A DNA stretch of 64,000 nt from CAWBCR01 sp963787375 (GTDB taxonomy: Bacteria; Chloroflexota; Anaerolineae; Aggregatilineales; UBA3940), in assembly GCA_963787375.1 (NCBI GenBank), contig CAWBCR010000027.1, positions 1-64,000 on the forward strand, written 5' to 3'. Positions 54,899 through 64,000 of this stretch are shown here, piece after piece. The position numbers and the translations under genes are program-made. How positions within the stretch are numbered: the first letter of the stretch is position 1; each line of letters starts with the position of its first letter. The notes beneath the pieces are model-generated. The model saw only the letters and a list, made by a program, of their open reading frames with translations. It had not been told where the DNA came from and did not search any database.

Positions 54899-55933
54899 AT
54901 GGCACCGTCGAAGATCAGGTTTGACGCCGCGCTGCAGTCCATTGACGACCTGCTGACCATCCCCGCCACCGCGCACGCTGCAGAGGAGGCCGGTTTTGAT
55001 GGCCTGTGGGCCTCCGAGGTGAACCACGATCCGTTCATCCAGCTTGGGCTGGCTGCGCCTCAGACGGCTCATCTGGAGCTTGGCACGGCCATCGCGCTCA
55101 GCTTCAGCCGCAGCCCGATGGCGCTGGCCTACTCTGGCTGGGACCTGGCCGCGATGACGAAAGGGCGCTTCATTCTGGGACTGGGCACGCAGGTTAAAGC
55201 CCACAACGAGCGCCGCTTCAGCGTGCCGTGGGGACCACCCCTGCCCCGTCTGCGCGAGGTCGTCGAGGGGCTGCGCGCCATCTGGGAGTCGTGGCGCACC
55301 GGCGAGCGGCTGAACTACCGGGGCGAGCACTACAGTTTCACACTGATGACGCCCTTCTTCACCCCGCCTCGCCACGTCTATCCCATTCCGATCTACATTG
55401 CCGGCGTCAACACCGGGCTGTGCAAACTCGCCGGCGAGTTGTGCGACGGCTTCCACGTCCATCCGCTGAACTCGGCGGAGTATCTCCGTCAGGTCGTGCG
55501 CCCGGCAATTGCCGAGGGCGCGCAGGCCGCCGGGCGCAGCATCGACGATGTGACGATCAGCGGGTCGGTGTTCGTTGTCACTGGTCGCGACAGGAGTCGG
55601 ACGGACCTGATGCGCGAGATGGTCCGCCAGCAGATCAGTTTTTATGCCAGCACGCCTTCCTACCGTGTCATCTTCGACACGCACGGCTGGGTGAGCGTGG
55701 CCGAGGAGCTATCGGCGCTGGCCTCACGCAAGAAATGGGGCGACATGCCTGCGCTGATCAGCGATGAGATGGTTAAGACGTTCGCTGTCGTCGCGCCGCC
55801 GGACGAGGTCGGCGCAGCGGTGCTGGCTCGCTACCGGGGTCTGCTTGACCGCGTGACGCTGTACCTGCCTTACATCCCCGGTCAGTTTGACGAGCTGTGG
55901 GATCCGGCCATCCGTGCCTTTGCCGCGCAGTAG
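54899..55933 (+). CDS. LLM-class F420-dependent oxidoreductase (TIGR03617-like)
   Basis: 344 aa. Bacterial luciferase-like TIM barrel with GFDGLWASEVNHDPF, LELGTAIALSFSRSP, GRFILGLGTQVKAHNERR and PIPIYIAGVN, the hallmarks of the F420- or FMN-dependent LLM group. Members oxidise or reduce aldehydes, alcohols, sugar phosphates or aromatic compounds; the substrate here is unknown. GAGGTC lies upstream of ATG 54899. No F420 synthesis gene is in the window. Confidence 0.88.
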   Translation: MAPSKIRFDAALQSIDDLLTIPATAHAAEEAGFDGLWASEVNHDPFIQLGLAAPQTAHLELGTAIALSFSRSPMALAYSGWDLAAMTKGRFILGLGTQVKAHNERRFSVPWGPPLPRLREVVEGLRAIWESWRTGERLNYRGEHYSFTLMTPFFTPPRHVYPIPIYIAGVNTGLCKLAGELCDGFHVHPLNSAEYLRQVVRPAIAEGAQAAGRSIDDVTISGSVFVVTGRDRSRTDLMREMVRQQISFYASTPSYRVIFDTHGWVSVAEELSALASRKKWGDMPALISDEMVKTFAVVAPPDEVGAAVLARYRGLLDRVTLYLPYIPGQFDELWDPAIRAFAAQ

Positions 55934-55946
55934 CCGCGAGCACATT

Positions 55947-58785
55947 ATGTCACACCCCGACCGTCACGAAACGCCGCCGCCGTCCCTCACCTGGCGCGAC
56001 GCCGCCGCCCTCGCGGCGCTGGTGCTGCTGGCCGTCGCCTTCCTGTGGAAGATGACCTTCACCGACCTGATCCTGCCGCGCGGCGACGTGTTCACCTATT
56101 TCTACCCCTACTGGGCCTATCGTAACGCGGTGATGCAGGCCGGGCGGCTGCCGCTGTGGAACCCATACCTGTTCATGGGCGCGCCGTTCCTGGCCAACAG
56201 CCAGGCGGGCGTGCTGTACCCCCTCAACTGGCCGCTGATCCCGCTCAGCGCGCCGGAGGAGGTCAAGGTAGCTATCGTGCTGCACGCGATGATTGGCGCG
56301 GCTGGCATGTACCTGTTCGCACGGCGGTCGCTGCGTTTGAGTGCGTTGGCGAGCACATTGGCCGGGGCAGTATTCGCCCTGGGTGGCTATCTCGGCGCGC
56401 AGGCCGAGCATGTCAACCAGGCGCAGGGGCTGGCCTGGCTGCCGTGGCTGTTCTTCCTGCTGAGCGAGACGGTCGACGGGCATCGCAAAGCCGTGCTGTG
56501 GATGGGGCTGGCCTTCGCCATGCAAATTCTGGCCGGCCATACACAGACTGCGTTCATCAGCGGTGTAGGGATCGGCGCATGGGCTCTGTGGGAAGGTGCA
56601 GGCGCTGCGCTGGCGCACCGCGGGAGCGGTTCAAAGATCGACATCCGATCCCTCATCGGGGCCGCATGGCCAGCTCCTCGCGGTGGCACTGGCAGCGATT
56701 CTTGCCGTGGGGCTGGCCGCCGCGCAGGTCCTGCCCACCGCTGAGTTGACCACGCTCAGCAACCGCAGCGGCGGTCTGCCCTTCCGCGAGGCGCTGTCGT
56801 TCTCGCTGCGCCCGCAGATCGTCGGGCGCGCGCTGCTGCCCGGCTTCGGCGGTGACACGCCGTTGTTCAGCGAGTACGTCGCCTATGTGGGCGTCGCCGG
56901 GTTGATGCTGGCGCTGATCGGGCTGTGGTCAGAGCGCCACAGGTGGCGCGTGCTGGGGCTGGGACTGCTGGCCGCGCTGGGATTGTTCTTCGCGCTGGGG
57001 GCCTACAACCCGGTTTACTGGGCACTGGTGCGCTTCGTTCCCGGCTTCGGGCTGTTCCGCGCGCCTGCCCGCTGGCTGGCGCTGTATGCGCTGGCGACAG
57101 CCGGGCTGGTTGGCGTGGGGCTCGACGCGCTGGCCGCTCATAGCCAGCCGGATCGGCTGCGACGCCTGACCGTGCCGATTGTGCTGGCTGCCGGGGCTGT
57201 GATCGTGCTGGCCGGGCTGTGTTACCTCGCGCCGCTTTCCGCAGACGAAGTGGCGGGCGCGCACGCACCGCGGACGTTGGAGCTGATCATCTGGAGCGTG
57301 ACGATCCTGCTCACCGGCGGCAGCGCAGCATGGCTGGCAACCGAAACGCAGCCGGGGCACGCTTGGGCGCTGGCCGCGCTGGCGGTGGTGGAATTGTTCG
57401 CGGCTTCGCAGGCGCTGCCGCTTAACGCCCTCAGCGCGCCGGAGGCATGGGCCAGCCAGCGCCCGGCAATCAGCACGCTGCTGGCAGCCGAGCAGGGCCA
57501 GACGCCGCCCGCGCGGCTGCTGGCGCTGTCCGACATCCTGTTCGACCCCGGCGACCTGCGCGAGATGGAAGCCATCTACGGGCCGTATCTGAACGACAAG
57601 GCGCTGTACGACCTGATCATCGCCAGCAAGCAGAAGGAAGTGCTGACTCCCAACCTGTCGCTGGCGTGGGGCATCCCCACGATGGACGGCTTTGACGGCG
57701 GCATCCTGCCCACCCGCGCTTACACCCGTTTCACGTCGCTGTTCCTATCCCAGCCCGCGCCGGATGGTCGCCTGCGCGAGTACCTCAGCGCCGTGCCTGA
57801 CCTCGCCTGGCTGCGTCTGGCGGACGTGGGCTGGATCATCACCGACAAAGTACAGGACCTGTGGCAGGACGGCGTGTATTACGATCTCCAGCTACCCGCC
57901 CGGCTCGACGCCGCCTCTGCGCCGGTCGAGGCGCTGCCGGAACAGCCCTTTGACGCAACCACCATCGCCGTCATCGCCCATCTTGAGAATGCGGACGGGC
58001 TTGCCAGCGGCACGCAGGTGGGAACCGTCGCCGTGTTTGATGGCTCGAACCCCGTGCCGCTGGTGCAGCCGCTGCTGGTCGGGCGTGACGTATCGCCCGG
58101 CGATACAGCCGATACCACGCGGGTGCTCGTCCGCTGGGGCGAGGCGATCCATATTGACCACGTCGAGATCTCGATAGTGAGCAGCTTCCCCGGCACGCTG
58201 GTGGTGCGTGGTGCGAGCCTGCTCGACGAGCGCAGCGGGGCCTTCCTGCCCACGACGTTGTCTCCTGGCGGCGTGCTGCGGCTGGTCCACTCCGGCGACG
58301 TGAAGCTGTACGCCTACAACGATACGCTGCCGCGCGCCTCTCTCGTCTGTGCGCCGGAGCGTGCCACCAACGATGACGACGCCTTCGCGCGGCTGGCCGC
58401 CGACCCACAGGCGCAGGTCGTCGTGGCCGGCCCTGACTCGACCGCTGCCACCTGCGACGCATCTGCGCCGGGCAGCGCGCAGATCACCGCGTACGCGCCG
58501 GAGACGGTCGCTGTGCAGGTCGACGCGCGCGGCGAAGGGGTGTGGCTGTTCCTGTCCGATGCATGGTATCCAGGCTGGGAAGCCGACGTCGACGGGCAGC
58601 CGGTCGCCATCGCGCAGGCCAACGGGCTATTCCGCGCGGTACCTGTCCCATCTGGCACGCACGCGGTGACGTTTACCTATCACAGCCGTCCGCTAGCTGT
58701 CGGGGCAATCATCAGCGGGATGTGCCTGCTGGGGGTAATTGTGGGGCTGGTGGTCAGGTGGCCGCGCCGGGAGCCTGTTGGCTAG
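55947..58785 (+). CDS. YfhO-family membrane protein, frameshifted
   Basis: About 946 aa when joined. The start is ATG 55947. The N-terminal GDVFTYFYPYWAYRNAVMQ and LPLWNPYLFMGAPFLANSQ, then about 12 membrane helices and a large outer domain with GVWLFLSDAWYPGWEADVDG near the end, match the YfhO family (PF09586; in Gram-positives linked to lipoteichoic acid glycosylation and biofilm). The frame changes near 56670-56685, one extra base. The 3' end overlaps the convergent HEAT gene by 32 bases. Its role here is probably in exported glycan assembly. Confidence 0.85.
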
Positions 58786-59440
58786 CCTGCCACGCGTCGA
58801 CTGCCTGCACTGCCTCATCCGTCCCGATGCGCAGCAGCGCCTCAGCGGCCACGTCGCACACGCGGCTGCCCGCGCCAAACAGGTCACCGGACGTGTCTTC
58901 CAGCATCGGGATAAGGAACGGCACCGCGCGCATGTCGCCGATCTGGCCCAGAGTCCACACCGCGCCACGCCGCACGTTGCCGTCCGGGTCGCTCAATGCG
59001 CTGACCAGCCGCGACACCGCTTCCGGGCCAATGCCGACGATCTGCTGCCAGGTGCGTGTTGCGATGCGATACGTGACCTCGGCGCTGATATCATCGGGGA
59101 TCCAACCGACCATTTCCAGCGCCTCAGCGATAGCGTCGCGCACCGGGCCGCGTGCGAAGTGCAGCGCGCGGATCAGGCTGGCCGGGTCCCAGTCGCCGAT
59201 CTCCCATACTGCATCGGCGGCGCGGCGCTGCAGGCGCGGCTCGCCATGGTAGATGGCTTCGTGCAGCGCCGGGACTGCCTTCGCGTCGTGGAACTGCTCG
59301 GCCAGCATCAGCGCAGCGGTCACGCGCACCGCCCGCGACGGGTGCTCGACAGCCTCCAGCAGCGCGTCATGCAGGTCGGGGTCGTCGTCCTCGGACATCT
59401 GCTCAAGCTGCTCGAGAATCTCGGCGTCACCGTGCGGCAT
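58754..59440 (-). CDS. HEAT-repeat protein
   Basis: 228 aa. An acidic N-terminus (MPHGDAEILEQLEQMSEDDD) precedes five or six HEAT repeats (HPSRAVRVTAALMLAEQF, GPVRDAIAEALEMVG, PDGNVRRGAVWTLGQIGD). No enzyme motif, signal peptide or membrane helix. It lies eight bases after the M20 dipeptidase gene and may be co-transcribed; its 3' end overlaps the YfhO gene on the other strand. Confidence 0.85.
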   Translation of the reverse strand: MPHGDAEILEQLEQMSEDDDPDLHDALLEAVEHPSRAVRVTAALMLAEQFHDAKAVPALHEAIYHGEPRLQRRAADAVWEIGDWDPASLIRALHFARGPVRDAIAEALEMVGWIPDDISAEVTYRIATRTWQQIVGIGPEAVSRLVSALSDPDGNVRRGAVWTLGQIGDMRAVPFLIPMLEDTSGDLFGAGSRVCDVAAEALLRIGTDEAVQAVDAWQASQQAPGAAT

Positions 59441-59448
59441 CGGCCACC

Positions 59449-60819
59449 CTACCCCGTCAGGTTGTGATAGTAGCAGATGATGGCGTCGATCCCCTTGTAG
59501 AAGTGATCGACCGGGAAATACTCGTTAGGCGCGTGCGCGCCCGCGTCGGGCACGCTGAAGCCCATCAGCACGACCGGCAGGTCCAGCTCCCGCTGGAACG
59601 TGGCGACAATCGGGATCGAGCCGCCGCCGCGCATGAAGACCGGCGCGGTGCCCCACGTCTGCTCATAGGCGCGCGCCGCCGCGCGGATCTCGTCGGAATC
59701 GATGGGTGTGATGACCGGCCAGCCACCCTCGCTGATCGTCGCCTCGACATGCAAGTCGTCGGGCGCGATCTGTTCGATGTATTCGGTGAACAGCCTCCCG
59801 ATCTCGTCAGGGTCCTGGTCGGGCACCAGCCGCATCGTGATCTTGACGCCCGCCTCGGCAGGGATGATCGTCTTGCCACCCTCACCCTGAAAGCCGCCCC
59901 ACATGCCGTTGACCTCACAGGTGGGCCGCGCGCCAATGCGCTCGACGAGCGTGTAGGCCGGCTCGCCCCACAGCTTCTCCATGCCGGTTTCACCCTGCCA
60001 CTTCTTCAGCGTGTAGGGCAGATTGTTGAGCGCCCTGCGCTCGGCGTCGTCCGGCATACGGACCCGGTCATAGAAGCCGGGGATCGCCACGCTCCCGTCA
60101 TCGTTGTGCAGCGCGCAGATGATCTCGGCGACCGCCTGCGCGGGGTTGTGCACCGTGCCGCCGTAGCCGCCGGAATGCAGGTCGTGCTTGGGGCCGCGCA
60201 CGCGGACCTCCGCCGAGACGATCCCACGCAGTCCGTAGACGATCATGGGTAGGTCGGGGCTCATGAAGCCCGTGTCAGACACCAGCCCGGAGTCGGCAGC
60301 CAGTAGATCGGTGTGCTCTTTGACGAACGCCTCAAGATTGTCTGAGCCGGATTCTTCCTCGCCTTCGATCAGCACCTTGACGTTGAGCGGCAGGCGGCCT
60401 TCTGCCGCCAGCATCGACTCCAGCGCCTTGACGTGGCTAAAGGCCTGCCCCTTGTCGTCGGCGGCCCCGCGGGCGTAGATTTGCCCGTCGCGAATAGTTG
60501 GCTCAAACGGCGGCGACTGCCACAGGTCAAGCGGATCGACCGGCTGTATGTCGTAGTGGCCGTACACCAGCACGGTTGGCAGGTCGGGGTCGGCGTTCAG
60601 CCAATCGCTATAGACTACCGGATGGCCGCCGGTGGGCATCACGGCGACGTGCTCCATGCCGATCCGCTGTAGGTCGTCGGCCAGCCATGCTGCCGCTCGC
60701 TGAATGTCAGGTTTGTGTTCAGACAGCGTGCTGATGCTGGGGATGCGCAGCAGATCGAACAACTGCTCAAGGAAACGCTCGCGGTGAGCGTGGGCATAGT
60801 CGAGGGCTTGTTCCAGCAT
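59449..60819 (-). CDS. M20-family dipeptidase
   Basis: 456 aa. Zinc di-metal peptidase of the M20 (CNDP/PepV-like) family. Metal ligands: YGHYDIQPVDP (His-Asp), ARGAADDKGQ (Asp), VLIEGEEESGS (Glu-Glu catalytic base); HDLHSGGYGGTVHNPAQ lies in the dimerisation domain and GGSIPIVATFQ near the C-terminus. It cleaves dipeptides or peptide caps. It is a close duplicate of the following M20 gene at 60884-62258, sharing most motif blocks. Confidence 0.93.
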   Translation of the reverse strand: MLEQALDYAHAHRERFLEQLFDLLRIPSISTLSEHKPDIQRAAAWLADDLQRIGMEHVAVMPTGGHPVVYSDWLNADPDLPTVLVYGHYDIQPVDPLDLWQSPPFEPTIRDGQIYARGAADDKGQAFSHVKALESMLAAEGRLPLNVKVLIEGEEESGSDNLEAFVKEHTDLLAADSGLVSDTGFMSPDLPMIVYGLRGIVSAEVRVRGPKHDLHSGGYGGTVHNPAQAVAEIICALHNDDGSVAIPGFYDRVRMPDDAERRALNNLPYTLKKWQGETGMEKLWGEPAYTLVERIGARPTCEVNGMWGGFQGEGGKTIIPAEAGVKITMRLVPDQDPDEIGRLFTEYIEQIAPDDLHVEATISEGGWPVITPIDSDEIRAAARAYEQTWGTAPVFMRGGGSIPIVATFQRELDLPVVLMGFSVPDAGAHAPNEYFPVDHFYKGIDAIICYYHNLTG

Positions 60820-60883
60820 GGGAGATGTCCTTATGCAAACAGCGGGCGGGGGCGGTCCGGGCCGCCCCCACAGTCAGGGTTAA

Positions 60884-62258
60884 TCAGGCCTGCCCGGCGA
60901 GCAGATAATAGTAGTGGATCGCCGTGTCGATGCCCTTGTAGAAATGCGCGACCAGGAAGTTCTCATTAGGCGAGTGGACGTTGTCGTCCAACCCGAAGCT
61001 CATCAACACGACCGGGGTGCCCAACTCTTTCTGGAACGTGGCAACAATCGGGATCGAGCCGCCTTCGCGGGTGAACACCGGCTTCACGCCCCACGCCGCC
61101 TCATAGGCCTTCGCCGCGGCCTTGACCTCCGGCGAATTGATGGGCGTGATGGCCGGCCAGCCACCGGTCAGGTTCAGCACCTCGATCTCCACGTCGTCCC
61201 CGGCCAGTTTCGTGACGTAGTCAGTGAACAGCTTCGCGATGCGATCGGGGTCCTGGTTGGGGACCAGCCGCATGCTGATCTTGGCGCCCGCCGCCGCCGG
61301 GATGATCGTCTTGCCGCCCTCGCCCTGAAAGCCTCCCCACATCCCATTGACCTCGCAGGTGGGCCGCGCCGAGGTGCGCTCCAGTAGCGTGTACTCCTTC
61401 TCGCCCCACGCCTTCTTGAGCCCTGTCTCCTCCTGCCACTCCGTCAGCCCGTAGGGAACGCTTCTTCAGCGCCGCGCGCTCGTCGTCCGACAGCGCAAGG
61501 ACATAATCGTAGAAGCCGGGAATGGTGATCGTGCCGTTCTCGTCGTGCAGCGCGGCGATGACCTCGGCAACCACCTGCGCCGGATTGTGCACCGACCCGC
61601 CATAGCTGCCGGAGTGCAGGTCGCGCTTTGGCCCGCGCACCCGGATCTCCATGTACGTCAGGCCGCGCAGCGCGTAGACAATCGACGGCTGCTCCGAGCT
61701 GACGACGCGTCCGTCGGAGACGAGCCCGCTGTCCGCCGCCAGCAGGTCGGTGTGCGCCAGCACGAATGGTTCCAGGTTTGGCGAGCCGACCTCCTCCTCA
61801 CCTTCGAGGATCATCTTGACGTTGATCGGCAGCTTGCCGTCGGCTTTCAGGATCGTCTCGACCGCCTTGACGTGCACAAACGCCTGTCCTTTGTCGTCGC
61901 TTGCGCCGCGCGCGTACAGCTTGCCGTCGCGCACCTCGGGCTCGAACGGCGGCGAGTCCCACAGATCGAGCGGATCGACCGGCTGCACGTCGTAGTGGCC
62001 ATAGATCAGCACGGTCGGCGCGCTGGGCCCGGCTTCGAGCCACTCGCCGTAAACGACCGGGTTGCCGCCGGTGGGCATCACCTGCACGTTGTTCAGCCCG
62101 GCCTTCGCCATGTCGGCGGCAAGCCAGCCGGCGGCGCGTTCCATGTCGGGTTTGTGCTCAGACAGTGTGCTGATGCTGGGAATCCTGAGCAACTCGATCA
62201 GCTGATTCAGATAGCGCTCGCGGTTGGCGTGCGCCGTTTCGATGGCCTTATCAAGCAT
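60884..62258 (-). CDS. M20-family dipeptidase, frameshifted
   Basis: About 458 aa when joined. Near-copy of the neighbouring M20 gene: YGHYDVQPVDP, ARGASDDKGQ, MILEGEEEVGS, HDLHSGSYGGSVHNPAQ and GGSIPIVATFQKEL are all present. The frame breaks near 61455-61465 (one extra base after AALKK); the next residues should read VPYGLTEWQEETG. The two genes are separated by 64 bases and arose by tandem duplication. Substrate preference may have diverged. Confidence 0.92.
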
Positions 62259-62356
62259 CGATTACTCCTCACGATGGTCGCTGATGAAATGACTGTTAGC
62301 TGTAGCATAGCCCAAAGTCAGGCCGACAGGCAAGAGCTTTCCAGTGCGATTCGCTG

Positions 62357-63892
62357 TCAGCCGCCCGGCCCGATACGGTAGATGGTGAACGAAGTCTTCC
62401 CACGCCGATCCACCGCTTCAAACGCAGGCGCGACGTGGCAGCCGGCAGCCCGCACCGCCGCCAGCGGCTCGGTGTGGCTTTCCCACGCCGGCAGGATCAA
62501 CGTCCGCATGACGCCGCCGCAGCCGAATGTGGTGAGATCGGCGGCCAGACCGCCCGGCGAACCAAACGGCGCGACATACAGCGGCGCATCGAGCAGGTAA
62601 TAGGCCAGCGGCCAGCCAAGGGAGTCGTGGTAGACGACGCTGCCCGGCGGCAGCGTGCGCAGGTACGCCGCTGCCGCGTCGATGCCGTCATATGCGCCGT
62701 GGTCTCCGCCGACCGGGTAGGCGCTTTGTGCCGCCAGCACCGCCGGGCGCGCCAGCGCCGCGACGATCAGCAGGCCCGGCCCCCACGCGGCCAAGGTACG
62801 CGGCCAGCCGCGCCACGCCGCCACCCGCTGCGTGATCAGCGCCAGCGCGTGCGCCGACAGCAGCGCCAGAAGCGGCACCAATGGCAGCAGGTAGCGATCC
62901 AGCAGCGGGAAGGCGACCAGCCACAGCAGCGCCGCGTAAGCCAGCGCCATCGCCAGCAGCACCAGGCTGCCCGCAGACCCGCGCGTCCGCTCCCGCAGTT
63001 CGAGCGGGATCAGCGCAGCCAGCAGCGCCAGCACCGCGCCGCTCACCACCGGCGAGGCAGCCATATAGTGCGCCCAATCCAGCCAGCCGTGCGCCCGCGT
63101 CCATACCTCGGTACTGCGCGCCAGTCGTCCCGGGTTGTTGACTGCGACACCCGCTGCCCAGAAGCTCGTGCCGCGCAGTGCATCCCAGCCGGCTGCCAGT
63201 CCGCCGACCACCCCCAGCCCCAGCGCGAACCACAGCAGCCACGAAAGCATGTCGCGCAGGCGTGTGCGCGCACCCGCGCTGCGGACCATCCCCAGCCCGA
63301 TCACCAATGGAGCGAAGGCCAGCATGCTCTGCTTGGTAGCAGCGGCCAGCCCCAGCAACAACCCCGCCAGAGCCCATCGCCGAGCGCCGCTACCGGGCCC
63401 GGTGACGGTCACCCAAGCCGCCAGCAGCCAGGTCACGGCCAATGGATCGGCGAAAGCAGTCGGCGCGAACAGGATGGCGAATGGCGATAATGCCATGAAC
63501 AGCGCCGCGAACGCTGCCGCAGCCGTGGAGCGCCACACGTTCCACGCCAGCCGCGCCGCCAGCGCCACGCTGATCAGGCTGGCGAACAGCGCGGGCAGCC
63601 GCGCGGTGAATTCGCTGTTCCATGACAGGGAGAGGCCTGCCGCCAGCGTGTAGAACAGCAGCGGCGGCTTGTCGACCAGCAGTGGAGTGTGCGCCAGCAG
63701 CGGATCGCGCCCCGTGACGATCAGGCGGGCCAGCGCCGTGTAGAGGGCTTCGTCGGGGTGGAAGCGGTTGGCCGTCAGCAGCGCGGCGCGCGGGACCGCC
63801 GCCACCAGCACGATCAGCGCCAGCAGCCAGGTCCGCCCCACGCGGCGCAATCGGGGCGATGCCGCCCCACGCCGATCAGCGCTCAACGACAC
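62357..63892 (-). CDS. GT39-type (ArnT-like) membrane glycosyltransferase
   Basis: 511 aa, GTG start with a G-rich stretch upstream. After the first helix the NRFHPDEALYTALARLI loop holds the acidic HPDE motif of PMT_2/ArnT family enzymes; about 11 further membrane helices follow, with the DKPPLLFYTLAAGL block and a soluble C-terminal domain (about 390-505). It likely transfers a sugar from a polyprenyl-phosphate donor, which fits the GT2 gene just upstream. Confidence 0.86.
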   Translation of the reverse strand: MSLSADRRGAASPRLRRVGRTWLLALIVLVAAVPRAALLTANRFHPDEALYTALARLIVTGRDPLLAHTPLLVDKPPLLFYTLAAGLSLSWNSEFTARLPALFASLISVALAARLAWNVWRSTAAAAFAALFMALSPFAILFAPTAFADPLAVTWLLAAWVTVTGPGSGARRWALAGLLLGLAAATKQSMLAFAPLVIGLGMVRSAGARTRLRDMLSWLLWFALGLGVVGGLAAGWDALRGTSFWAAGVAVNNPGRLARSTEVWTRAHGWLDWAHYMAASPVVSGAVLALLAALIPLELRERTRGSAGSLVLLAMALAYAALLWLVAFPLLDRYLLPLVPLLALLSAHALALITQRVAAWRGWPRTLAAWGPGLLIVAALARPAVLAAQSAYPVGGDHGAYDGIDAAAAYLRTLPPGSVVYHDSLGWPLAYYLLDAPLYVAPFGSPGGLAADLTTFGCGGVMRTLILPAWESHTEPLAAVRAAGCHVAPAFEAVDRRGKTSFTIYRIGPGG

Positions 63893-63931
63893 CGCCCCCG
63901 TTCTGAAGACCCAATTTCAGGGGATAGCGTG

Positions 63932-64000
63932 CTAATCGACGAAGCGGTACTTGATCAGCGTCCACAACGCCGGGATGGCGTCCCAACCGCTGATCTTCTT
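63932..64000 (-). CDS. 3' end of a GT2-type glycosyltransferase gene (partial)
   Basis: Only 22 codons are in the window, read as KKISGWDAIPALWTLIKYRF followed by Val-Asp and a stop. The SxKISGW-x-AIPALWTLIKYR pattern is typical for the end of polyprenyl-phosphate mannosyltransferase-like GT2 proteins. It would supply the polyprenyl-sugar used by the GT39 protein downstream. The identification rests on a short stretch. Confidence 0.45.
   Translation of the reverse strand, partial: KKISGWDAIPALWTLIKYRFVD

Noticed and set aside
470..61460. Programmed +1 frameshifting as an explanation for the frame breaks
   Set aside because: The sites share no slippery motif, affect unrelated families and occur in genes never known to use it; consensus error is simpler.

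Overview
The window reads as a chromosomal segment of a Chloroflexota bacterium, most likely from an Anaerolineae-like lineage. Supporting this are tandem DUF2298 (Chlor_Arch_YYY) membrane proteins, a TIGR03663 (Agl23-like) protein, Thr/Pro-rich secreted lipoproteins, GH57 glycogen enzymes and high G+C. It is ordinary chromosome with one insertion sequence; I see no prophage, CRISPR array, rRNA or convincing tRNA.

Layout. 1-10.7 kb (+): surface-glycan or polyprenyl-glycosyltransferase cluster (two YYY proteins, a GT-C protein, an ECF-like sigma factor with its zinc-finger anti-sigma factor, and a 1223-aa TIGR03663 protein fused to NHL repeats), closed by a strong terminator. 10.8-17 kb: a single-domain response regulator, then leftward genes: a URO-D-like protein, and a four-gene unit of a B12-binding radical SAM protein (TIGR03960), two tandem paralogues of an unknown family, and a DUF2344 partner (TIGR03936). 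17-23 kb (-): a secreted PA14/golvesin-like protein, a CarH-like MerR/B12 photoreceptor, and a unit of a 29-aa membrane micro-ORF, TIGR03943 protein, TolB-like protein and TlpA-like thioredoxin. 23-26.3 kb: HEAT-repeat protein, complete ISAs1-type element with 9-bp target duplication, and ribosomal protein L25 with a structured leader. 26.3-31 kb (-): zinc-ribbon protein, two PPC-domain lipoproteins, tRNA m1A methyltransferase. 31.4-35.9 kb: receiver protein coupled to an unknown protein, a PfkB-type sugar kinase, and a TPR/lytic transglycosylase. 35.9-44.3 kb (-): glycogen operon (GH57 branching enzyme, GlgA, GlgC, GH57 glucanotransferase/amylase, DUF3536 GH57). 44.5-49.4 kb: DUF4870 protein, zinc-ribbon protein, GlmS, and an ABC substrate-binding lipoprotein. 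49.5-53.3 kb (-): DUF512 protein, PlsC, Cmk, RsuA/RluB-type pseudouridine synthase. 53.4-64 kb: lipoprotein, S51 peptidase-like protein, LLM oxidoreductase and YfhO-type membrane protein (+), then HEAT protein, two M20 dipeptidases, a GT39 protein and the end of a GT2 gene (-).

The most notable non-coding signal is in the roughly 390-nt leader of glmS. It carries what looks like a glmS self-cleaving ribozyme core (conserved segments, P2, P2.1 and P3 stems) with a 67-nt extra two-hairpin insert. Other non-coding signals are a three-way-junction leader in front of rplY and three promoters whose -10 box lies 6-7 nt before an ATG, implying leaderless mRNAs.

Caution on quality: about 19 frame breaks interrupt otherwise intact genes, some in essential genes (glmS, rplY). 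About 16 of them would be repaired by deleting one base. I treat them as probable consensus errors, not pseudogenes, and give merged coordinates for each affected gene.
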